A stretch of DNA of 64,000 nucleotides from Trebouxia sp. TZW2008 (Eukaryota > Chlorophyta > Trebouxiophyceae > Trebouxiales > Trebouxiaceae), in contig BDIU01000156.1 in NCBI GenBank assembly GCA_002118135.1, positions 132,231 to 196,230 on the forward strand, written 5' to 3'. Position numbers and translations under genes: made by a program. Position 1 is the stretch's first letter. Every line of letters begins with the position of its first letter. Under the pieces are notes generated by a model, which was not told where the DNA came from, searched no databases, and was given only the letters and a program-made list of their open reading frames with translations. This document shows positions 55,810 to 64,000 of the stretch, in pieces.

Positions 55810-56191
55810 ATTATTTGAGATGTCTCCAGGCACAGGCCTGATTGAGGCCATGCAAAGCTTCACCAATGCAGTGCACAGCTTACCTGCTAAGTCCTATGCA
55901 ATGCCAACGGCTGACAAGTGATCACTCCACTGATCTTAAAATTCTGTTCAGAAGTATATTTGCCTGCTGCGCTTTCAAGTCCCAGCTTCAGCTCAGCAAG
56001 GTATACACAGCAGTAGCAGTCTTGATCACTGTCATGTTTACTGCAGGGGTTGGAGTCAAGACAGGACCCCTCTTGACATACAGCTTGCTGTGGCTGGCAG
56101 AGGATCTTGCGCATGACCTGCAAGCCCAGTCTTTATGGCCTCAGCGCTCACTTTCAGCCGCCACAGCTAGTTGCCAGTCACACACCAACAG
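55810..56191 (+). other. Two candidate exons, family unknown
   Basis: After a 'tgtttgcag' acceptor, 55810-55917 is open (L-F-E-M-S-P-G-T-G-L-I-E-A-M-Q-S-F-T). After 'ttactgcag', 56048-56191 is open and ends at CAACAG|GTAGCT (G-P-L-L-T-Y-S-L-L-W-L-A-E-D-L-A). Both look coding, but their phases do not join directly (phase 2 out; phase 1 needed). An unseen exon may lie between, or one is a relic. Confidence 0.35.
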
Positions 56192-56960
56192 GTAGCTGCT
56201 TGACCTGGTCTGAGCTGTGGCAGTGCTGCACAGGTCCAAATTACAGATGATTGCATTGTAACTTGACTGCTGTACATCCTTCGCAGCTTTCTTTGAGCTA
56301 CTGAGCACATCAGATACAAGCACAGTGCGCTTGCATGTGTGCTTTGTGCCTGTACATTGATGCCATCACAAAGCAACTTATTCAAAACCATGCATGCCAG
56401 TCAAGATGCATACCATAGCTCCCTGTGTGATGTAGACTTGACAAAGCTCATAGTGCCAGCATTCTTCCAATCCCCTTTTTCTGCCTTGGCAGCCTGAGGC
56501 AGAAAATGTTCAATGCTCTGTAGGCAGCATACACACCGCAATACATTCCAGGGTCTTGCTTGCCAGGGCCCCAATACATTCAACTTTGTACTCCAAAAGG
56601 CAGCCAGGGCTTTATCGCAGGTCATTTCCCCACTCCAAATGGCATCCAGGGCCCTAGCGAAAGCCAGTTACTTTTTCCAATTGGCAGTCAGGGACCCCAT
56701 CAAGGCAATCTCTGCAACCCAAAGGGCAGGTAGGGGCCTGACAAATGCCAAGGGCTCATGATTCCCCCATCTGCCTACAAAGCATGATCCAAGGTGCTTA
56801 TGTTCCTTCCTGCATTGTGGCATGTGGTTCTGTCATTTTTCAATACAGTGCCAAAGTGCTGTGGTCAGTGCCCAGGTGCAGGAGCAGTGTTGCAGACTTC
56901 GGCTACACAAGAAGAAGTCTGCTTGCAGGTGCATTTGTCTTAGGCCCGTTGAGATGCAAC
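56192..56960. repeat. Spacer with short diverged repeats
   Basis: Between about 56570 and 56760 the phrase 'caggg(c)c...caatac/ccaaat...ggca(g/t)ccaggg' recurs about four times at 50-60 bp spacing. No exon is supported. Confidence 0.45.
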
Positions 56961-56984
56961 TCGTCATGTGGTCTGGTCCAATAG

Positions 56985-57900
56985 GGGTGCTGTTGTTGTC
57001 AGCTCTTGCTGCATGAACAGTGCTGCCCTTCGGTCCAGATCTCAGGAAATCACAAAGACATTTGAGGACTGCGTTAAAGCTGTATTGCAAGCCATTTGTC
57101 AAAGCATGCTGCCCTGTGAGTCCTTTTGCTCATCATGTAGTCTCAATTCAAACACCTTTGTTGTCACCATCAATCTGCTGCTGTACAACAAGCCAGCTTG
57201 CAAGTGCAATCGTCTGGACTGCTTTTGGGATGACCAGGTGTACCTGTCATGTGACCTGAGCCCAGATGGTGTCTCTGTCGATGCCAAGCTCTTGTTGCGT
57301 CAACAGTGATGCCTCTGAGCTCAAATATCATTCTGATGCAAATCATAAAGATATTCAAGACTGCACTGCAACAATTTGCTTGCAGCAAGCATACTGTCAA
57401 AGTATGCTGCCTTGCTTGGCCTTGTATTCCAACGCCAATCCAGCAGCTTGGGCAAATTTGACAGTCTGCTGCCCCTAGTCCAATTCAACACTTGCATGCA
57501 CAGCATCGTGCAATCTGCTGCTGAATCTTGAACATACAGGGATCTTTGTCATCTTGCAAACTGCATGTGTTCTGGCTAGTCACCAAAGCAGCGCTGATGT
57601 TGCAAGTGCAGTCCCCTATATCTTATAGACATGAGTCCTATCATGTGATCTGAGCTGTAATGCAATCTCTCCTACTGTCAAGCCTTTGCTGCATCAGCAG
57701 CGGCGCCTCTGAGCTGAGATCTCATGATGGTCAAAGTCTCAAAGACATGTGAGGACTGCACTGCTGATGCTGACTTGCGGCAGGCCTGTTGGAAAAAGTC
57801 GCTGCCTTGCTTTAGCCACAGCGCAGCTAAGCTACACACTGCTGCATCTTCCGTGACCTCCTCCGCTCAGCTTGCTTCATGCCAGATCGCAACACTCCAA
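56985..57900. repeat. Tandem repeat, about 300 bp, three diverged copies
   Basis: Blocks containing 'gtctctgtcgatgccaagctcttgttgcgtcaacag', 'cctctgagct', 'aaagacatttgaggactgc' and 'catgctgcc' recur at about 56995-57115, 57250-57410 and 57660-57810. The plus frame is partly open in each (for example S-P-D-G-V-S-V-D-A-K-L-L-L-R at 57261). The units could again be exon-edge copies, but no intact parent exon is recognised in the window. Confidence 0.6.
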
Positions 57901-57929
57901 GCTGCTCTGTGAAGCTTGACCTTGTGGCC

Positions 57930-58052
57930 AGACTCCACTGACTGTCCATGCTCACTAGCTTGAAAGCTTTGTTGCAGTACGGTATGGTCAATCTGAGATC
58001 ACTAGACCTCAGACAGAGGCTTGGGCTTGCACCTTTGACACAGCCTGTTTGA
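57930..58052 (+). other. Coding-like orphan fragment (Leu-rich)
   Basis: From the ATG at 57950 the plus frame reads M-L-T-S-L-K-A-L-L-Q-Y-G-M-V-N-L-R-S-L-D-L and on to a stop at about 58051. The amphipathic, Leu-rich pattern fits a helical-repeat protein. It is short and has no confirmed splice sites. Confidence 0.25.
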
Positions 58053-59229
58053 TCATGCCTGCAACCATGCACGACAGGGTGAGGGTGTGACAGGGTCCTT
58101 GACTTGATCATACCAGAGGTCTACAGTGCATTGTTGCAGCATGAAAGCAAGCAGATGCCTTTGCTTGGTTGTCAATTGTAGCTGGATATAATGCGGTGGC
58201 AGCAGCGTAGGTTGCATTTGACAACGGTAGTGCCTGCAGGAATACAGAGTCACACTCAAATTCCACAAGTGAATTGGAAGACTCAGTGTCAAGGTTATGC
58301 ATGACTTTGGTGGAATATCGGCAATACCCTTGAGTTGGCAAGGGGTCACGAGAGGTGAGGGGCTGGGACTTGCAATCTACCTCCCCCCCCTGCCCCCTCA
58401 GCGCCTCTGCATGTGCCCAAGCCCCTGCAGCTTGACGCTATCGCCTGTTCTGCCAAAGCCTGCCTTGTCGGCAGTGCAAGGTGACAAGCTTCATCAGCCT
58501 GCATCAGCACTCTTCAGGCACTACTTGAGGTGGTGAAGGAGGCGGTGAAGCTTGTCAGATTGTCTACTGCCAGCATGCGCTAGAATGTGGTCCAGATACA
58601 GGTTGGGCACATCATGTTGTGTGGTGTGCAATGCTGGCAAGACTGCATTTTGATCCACATTTCAGTGAAGCATCTTTGTCAACAATGTCACAATCACCTC
58701 TGCCCCCCCAAGGCTCTCTGTCAAGGTTCCCCTCCTTTGGACACTGACCACCTGAGCACTGAGGGGTGCAGCATGGGCCCAAGCTGTCTTGAAGGGCTTG
58801 TCATGGTTCAGCTAACCCAATACGTATCCCAAGCACTGACTATTGGCTGCTCAAAGCCAAGTCTGACCCCTGCCTGTCATCTTGGCCTCGGGTCCAAAGG
58901 TTTACGTTTGCTGGGCAGGCCAACAAAATGGTGTGCTGTGTCATCCTGTCTGTTCTACAAATGTCTGATAACAAAATCATGTTGAAAGTGCCAAGCTGAT
59001 CACTGCAGCGAAATGTGACATGGTCAATCTATATTAGCCTTCCTGCCAGGTTGGGATCAATGCCGTGCTGAGGTAGGTATGCCAGGGGTTCAGGGTTCAG
59101 GCCTAAACCCTTTAAAACCCTGCTGGAGCATGGCGCACTTCCATAAGCAAGCTGCCATGTTGCAGGAACCTTGCAAACATTGGCTGATGCACAAGTGTGC
59201 CTGCGCTCACAGCCAGCACACTAGGTGCC
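58053..59229. other. Sparse region with one candidate exon
   Basis: About 58401-58480 follows a long C-tract acceptor ('cccccccctgccccctcag') and ends at a GCAAG|GTGACA donor. One frame reads A-P-L-H-V-P-K-P-L-Q-L-D-A-I-A-C-S-A-K-A-C. It may be an exon of an unassembled plus-strand gene. The rest shows no supported feature. Confidence 0.3.
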
Positions 59230-60110
59230 ATCATCAGGTTGAGCTGCTCAGGATTCTTTGCAATCTGGGCAGGCCCTCAGCTGAGGCACTATCGGTGTCT
59301 GACATCAGGCACTGCTGGCACCTATCTGAGGGCTTTCTGCTTAGACACTCTGGACAGACACTCTGAAGGCATGATTTGGACACACTTTGCACATACACTT
59401 TGAAGGCACAAACTTCGTTATTGCTGCTTGCTTTGTAGGACTTGCATTGCGTTTTAGGTGTTCACTTGGTGTCAACACACAGACAGACTACATGCCATGA
59501 TCATGGTCAGGCTGGCTGTACACTCTGTGCAGTCCTCACAACAGGTGCCATGAACGCTTGGCCACACTCTAGATACACATGCTTGATGACTGTGCTCAGA
59601 TGGCTCTGTGCTCTGGGCGGCCCTCAGCATGCGTGCCATACATGTCAAGCGCGAGCAATGCCAGGCACGGATGGCGTGTCTTCCAGGGGCTACCTAGCTG
59701 GCAGACACTCTGGGGGCATAGGTGTCATCGAGATTGCTTGCTGTGTAGGACTTGCAATGCCTTTTAGGCGGTCATTCGCTTTCAACACACAGACAGACTA
59801 CTTGCCCTGATCAGGCCCAGGCTGGCTGTACACTCTGTGCAGCCCTTACAACAGGTGCCATGAACGCTTGGCAGACACTCTAGAAACATATGCTGGATGA
59901 TTGTGCTCAGATGGCTCTGTGCTCTGTGCGGCCCTCAGATTGCATGCCATACGTGTCAAGCGCGAGCAACGCCAGGCACGGACGGCGCGTTTTCTAGGGG
60001 CTGCCTAGCTGTCAGGCACTCTCAAGGCACAGCATCATTGATATTGCTTGCTTTGGAGGACTTGCATTGCCTGTATGAGCTGTTCAGGCTGGCCAGCATG
60101 CATAGCTGCA
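59230..60110. repeat. Tandem repeat, about 310 bp
   Basis: 'taggacttgca(t/a)tgc' marks unit starts at about 59437, 59745 and 60057. Units share 'ttcaacacacagacagactac', 'cagatggctctgtgctctg(g/t)gcggccctcag' and 'caagcgcgagcaa(t/c)gccaggcacgg'. The full copies are near-identical. An older, more diverged copy lies at about 59230-59420. ORFs inside are repeats of one another without motifs. Confidence 0.8.
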
Positions 60111-60624
60111 CCTTGCCGATATGCTGAAGGCATGTGTAGCTCTTTGCATGGCACATTTGTTGCGGCTTTCTCTCGTGGTCTCAAGGTTGGGATGCTGAAA
60201 TCAGTGTGGTTGCCAAAGCTGGTCTCTGGTGGCATTGCTGCATACAACGTTCACTCAACTGTGTTGGCAAAGTAATCAGCAGCTTGGAACGTTTCAGATC
60301 AACAATTGGGTTGTGGCGTTGATCTGAGCCGGTCTCAAGCTGCTGGGTGACCACGGTCATGGGCGAAGGCTGAAAACGCTGAGTCAAAGCTGGTAGGGCC
60401 AAAAGAGGCGCCAGCAATACCATGCATACACTTATCAGGGCACCTCATCAGCAATTCTGCTTGCATCTGAGTGTATACACGGGAACAGTCCAACAGCCTT
60501 ACAAACGTTCTCTAGTGTCAAGAGATGTTCATCACCCTCACAAACAAGAGTTGTGGTCTGGTCCTGTTATGGAGGACTGTTGAGAGTGACTCACAATACT
60601 CTCTTGCCAAGAATGATTGAATGC

Positions 60625-60948
60625 ATATCAACTAAAGCAGCACAAAGCTGTCAGCACTGCACACTGCCTGTGGCCTTTTCAAACAAGCCAAGGCCTCATC
60701 TGATGAATGTCTGGCAGCCCCAAACAGCAGCACAACACTTTCTTCTGCTGCAAGAGCATGTCATGGTCAAGCAGCACTGCGGCCTTATGTTGACCTGAAG
60801 GTCGCAGGGCTGATTGATCATGGTGTTATTGTTGCTGCAGAAGGCGCTTCACCGTTTCTGCTGAGAGCTTCCAGCAAGCAGTTGGGCAGTTTGGCCTTGG
60901 ACTGCCTTCTGGCCTTGTCAAACCCTGCTGTGGTACATTGAGAGATCT
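60625..60948 (+). other. ATG-less open frame, possibly an ARM/HEAT-repeat exon
   Basis: An open plus-strand frame runs from just after a TAA near 60630 to a TGA at about 60948. It reads L-S-A-L-H-T-A-C-G-L-F-K-Q-A-K, then V-A-G-L-I-D-H-G-V-I-V-A-A-E-G and Q-L-G-S-L-A-L-D-C-L-L-A-L-S-N. The small-residue amphipathic pattern resembles armadillo-type repeats. It has no in-frame ATG, so it would be an internal or terminal exon. Confidence 0.35.
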
Positions 60949-61149
60949 CGAGATCTAGATAATTCCATTTCCGGGTGTTGTTGGTGCACCTCACCTTCAA
61001 TGTCCAAAGCTGCTGTTAAGGATTGCTTTTGCAAGCGCTTCATGATGCTGACAAGCTGGTTGTAGCACGTCGGAACCAGCTATGTTATCCCACCAAATCT
61101 GTGGAATGTACCCATGCTGAACATGCCTGCATTGAGGACTCATATTGCT

Positions 61150-61351
61150 TGTTGAGTTGTGCAGAACCAGTAAGGCGCATGTTTATGCTGCAAGAGTAGT
61201 TACTAGTACTTACTGGACCAAGTTCCTGCGGAATGAGTTTCCAAGTGTCTTGTGGAGGTTGACAAAGCTTGGGTGCACAAGGAAGGAGTTAGCTACCTTA
61301 GCTGCAACGAACCGTTGCAAACAGCTTGGCACGCTGCTGCAAGTCCAGGTA
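61150..61351 (+). other. Coding-like fragment ending in a strong donor
   Basis: The plus frame reads W-T-K-F-L-R-N-E-F-P-S-V-L-W-R-L-T-K-L-G-C, then T-L-L-Q-V-Q, up to 'ccag|gtaaag' at about 61350. No acceptor is certain and no family is recognised. Confidence 0.3.
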
Positions 61352-61619
61352 AAGTCGCCAACCAACTCATTCTTTGGTGCCAGAAAGCCACCTGAGGTAT
61401 CAAGGTCTCAGTTTCCTCTGCTCAAGCTGAACACTGTCCACAGCAGCTGTCATTCTTTGACTTCATTCGCTCATTTGCTTAAGGTTTGAGGTGGTTGTCA
61501 GACATAAGTTGGGTTTGTGGGGCTGCTACGCTGCTGAGAACACACTGATACAAACTGTTCGCACTCAGGGCTAACACTAACACCTTGGAGCTGATATGAA
61601 GGCCTTGTCATAATACAGA

Positions 61620-61995
61620 CAGCACAGCAGCAACCCAAAGCCTGTGTTCTCTGCCACTCTGTGTCAAAAGTGCCATGTTTGGCTCAGAGTGTCAAAGGTC
61701 AGTGGTTTGGATCAATGCTGGGTTTGCTGAATTGTGATTGTGGCTGGACCCGCAAAGCACTGAATCTGCTTGCTGCTCAGCCTTGACAGCAGTGTTCATG
61801 ACAGAAATTCTAACACGCTCTTTGTTGACCCTGCGCTCTTTGCCACTCTGTGTCAAATAGGTCCCTGCCATGTTTGGATCAGACTGTCACAGTTTAGTGT
61901 TTTGGATCACTGCTGGGCTTGCTGGATTGCAAATGTGGCGGGACCTGCAGAGCACTGAATTTGCTTACTGCTCAGCGTCAACTGCAGTGCTGGCA
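61620..61995. repeat. Tandem duplication, 189 bp period
   Basis: 'tgccactctgtgtcaaa', 'gccatgtttgg(c/a)tcaga(g/c)tgtca', 'ttggatca(a/c)tgctggg' and 'gcagagcactgaat(c/t)tgctt' appear in the same order in two copies, offset by about 189 bp. Confidence 0.7.
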
Positions 61996-62129
61996 CCAAT
62001 CAGCAAGGCAAGGCAGACCACAGTTTTGAAAAGCTTACTAACAGCTTCACCAGTGGTCAGCACTCTGCATTTTGCTGGAATGGACCAGTGCTGATGTCAT
62101 ACGATACCTGGTGATATTGTATGTATGCT

Positions 62130-63190
62130 GCTGTCAGCGGCAGTATCACACATGGTTATGGCGTTATGGCATCAGCAACAGAACAGCTTGACAGTACAGC
62201 GACATAAGGCACAACGCGCACTGATAGCTGGTCTGTGATGGAGCAAACACAATGCGTGCAGCCATCTGCAGCAGCCACGAAGCATTGCACCATGCCATTG
62301 CTGCATAAGTGCTACAGGGTGCTCAAGGCACTGTGTCAAATCCTTTCATACCAGGGCATAGCCTGAATTGGTTGGATTGAGGCATTTTAAATCAAACAAC
62401 AGAATATGAGTTCAGTGAATCCTGTAGATGCGCTGAATCAACCAGCTAGAGGCTGCTTCATCAACAAGTGGCCATATTGATCTGTAAACGTGCTGCATGA
62501 TGTCAGCCTACGTCAGCTGTCATCAACACATCAGGCTGACTGTGTAGTGTTACAGCGGCAAACCCAGCTGCAAGGCATTTTTATGCACATCAAGAGCATT
62601 GCTGGTTGATGATGAAGTTGCTGTACAGCTGCCTCAGGTGGCTCACTATTGAAGTTGACACAACAATAGTGAGCCACCTGTGGCAGCTGTACAGCACTGT
62701 GCCATGCCAGTGCTGCATACTGCTCCAGGGTGCTCAAGGCAGTGTGTCAAAGCCCTCACACACCAGCATACAGCCAGCGATAAGGGGCTGGAGGCATTGA
62801 TGGCAACAAAGGGCACTATTTATGGCTTTGCTTGTGCTGTAGATGCGCTTAAATGATAAATATGAGCCTTTCACACAGCTGCGACATTGGCCAGATTGAT
62901 CTTTACTTGGGATCATGTTGTCAGCCTATGTCAGCCACCAGCAACAGAACAGCTTGACAACGCAGTGACAGAACGCGCTATTATGCACGCTCATGGCATC
63001 ACTGGTCTGTAATGAAGCAAATTCATTACCCAATGCATCCAGAAGCAGCTGTGCAGCTTTGACCCATGCCATTGCTGCATCACTGCCTCAGGGTGCTCAG
63101 GCCGTTGTGTTTGATTCATCACATACCAATATACATCCAGCATAAAGATTAGTGGTGTCAGTGCAGCATGCCTAAAGGTCAATGCAGCAC
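62130..63190. repeat. Tandem repeat, about 360-410 bp, three copies
   Basis: The marker 'ttgctgcat(a/c)...(a/t)cagggtgctca(a/g)gg' occurs near 62300, 62713 and 63073. It is followed each time by 'tgtgtcaaa' or 'gtttgattc', 'cacaccagcatac' and later 'aacagcttgacaacgcagtgaca'. The middle copy contains the hairpin at 62620-62695. Confidence 0.65.
62620..62695. ncRNA. Near-perfect 32-bp foldback (hairpin)
   Basis: The arms are 62620-62651 and 62664-62695, with one mismatch in 32 and a 12-base loop. A transcript from either strand would form a long, nearly perfect hairpin of microRNA-precursor or siRNA size. It lies in a repeat unit; corresponding positions in the other units lack the second arm. 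Its function as a small-RNA source is inferred from structure only. Confidence 0.5.
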
Positions 63191-63720
63191 CTTACACTGT
63201 GAGCATGCTCGATCATTTTAGCGCATCTACAGCATCAGTAAAGCTGGCAATAGCCCTTTTGCACCAATGCCTCCAGTCCTTCAGTTCTGGCCGTAAGCTT
63301 GTATGCTTTGGATCTCACATGATAACTTGAGCATCCTGGAGTTATTATGCAGCAATGTTATCGTGCAACGCTTCACAAGCTGTCTGAGTTGCTCAAATTG
63401 TTCTGTTTGCTCCATCACAGACCAGTGGTGCTCTTGATGCGTATTGTCATGCCTTCTGGCAGATTTTGCTGCTGCATTACGGTATGATCAAGCTTTTCTG
63501 CTGCTGATGGCTGACATGGGCTGACTTCATGCAGCAAGAAGGTCAATTTGGTCAATGAAGCAGCTTCTGAACCTGCTCAAGCTGATCAACTCGGCGCATC
63601 GACAGCATTGGCAAAACTCAATTTACCGCTTCTTGCTGCAATGGAGTGCCTCAAGCTCTACAATCCTGGCCGTATGCTGGTGTGTGCTGATCTCAACATA
63701 ACGCCTTGAGCACTCTGGAG
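63190..63720 (+). other. Duplicated coding-like unit near the right edge
   Basis: After 'catgcag', 63535-63708 is open (K-K-V-N-L-V-N-E-A-A-S-E-P-A-Q-A, then A-S-T-A-L-A-K-L-N-L-P-L-L-A-A-M-E-C-L-K). About 63215-63329 is a diverged copy in the same frame (A-S-T-A-S-V-K-L-A-I-A-L-L-H-Q-C-L-Q, then S-G-R-K-L-V-C). The helical, small-residue pattern again suggests an ARM-type repeat. Both end in stops without a donor, so they may be copies of an exon that lies beyond the window. Confidence 0.35.
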
Positions 63721-64000
63721 CAGTCAAGCAGCAATGGCGTGCTGCTGGCCTGAGCCAGCTTGCTTCAGGCAGTATGTTCGCTCCAGCACAGACCATTGAT
63801 GCTGTTTGTATGCATCAAACTACTTTGCGGCAGTTTTGCCGCTGCAATCCTGCACGGTCAAGCTGTTCTATGCCTGTGAATCCTGAATTAGACTGAGGTT
63901 ATGTACTGCGTTGACAACCGATTTGGTCACCGCTCAATCCAGCAGATGCATGCAGCATAACATGCTTGTATTTATCAACTTCATGCATCTGCAGCATTGA

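Noticed and set aside
59230..60110. CRISPR-like array
   Set aside because: The units are long (about 310 bp), contiguous and without spacers, in a eukaryotic intron-rich context.
1..64000. tRNA or rRNA genes
   Set aside because: I found no clear cloverleaf or rRNA core sequence by eye; a dedicated scan would be needed to exclude them.

Overview
This window looks like nuclear DNA of a green-lineage microbial eukaryote, most likely an alga. I see no operons and no ribosome binding sites. The genes are broken by many spliceosomal introns (GT/GC...TGCAG). Together they encode an ABCF3/GCN20-type ABC protein, a mitochondrial MICOS subunit with LEA-like repeats, a TOG-domain protein, a CmcJ-type oxygenase, two M14 cytosolic carboxypeptidases and KCTD-type BTB proteins. 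Gene starts tend to be CpG-rich, while introns and spacers are AT-richer and full of repeats. The exact taxon cannot be told from the sequence.

Layout. 1-2339: tandem repeats, probably introns of the ABCF gene, whose C-terminal half lies outside the window to the left. 2340-6951 (-): N-terminal half of the ABCF3-like gene, with a hAT-type MITE in one intron. 6952-7842: divergent intergenic region. 7843-26632 (+): one very long MIC60/mitofilin-like gene. Its 18 exons join without a phase break into about 1,821 residues. 27232-29052 (+): TOG-domain protein. 29539-31730 (+): CmcJ-like oxygenase. 32433-33339 (+): small hydrophilic protein. 34135-42925 (+) and about 44563-49449 (+): two tandem cytosolic carboxypeptidase genes. 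50217-51156 (-): a broken KCTD-like copy. 52324-53351 (-): an intact KCTD-like gene. 53352-64000: tandem repeats with scattered coding-like pieces on the + strand, perhaps ARM-like, that I could not assemble.

The strongest unexplained signal is architectural. Introns in almost every gene contain tandem decayed copies of the exon edges that flank them. Copies of an acceptor plus exon start lie upstream of the real exon. Copies of an exon end plus donor lie downstream of it. Splicing would therefore have to use the first donor and the last acceptor. In one case (45321-45566) the extra donors are spaced by multiples of three and the frame stays open, so alternative donors could add peptide repeats.

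Gene models were built by hand from reading frames, splice motifs and phase agreement. There is no transcript evidence, and family names come from recognising conserved motifs, not from a search.
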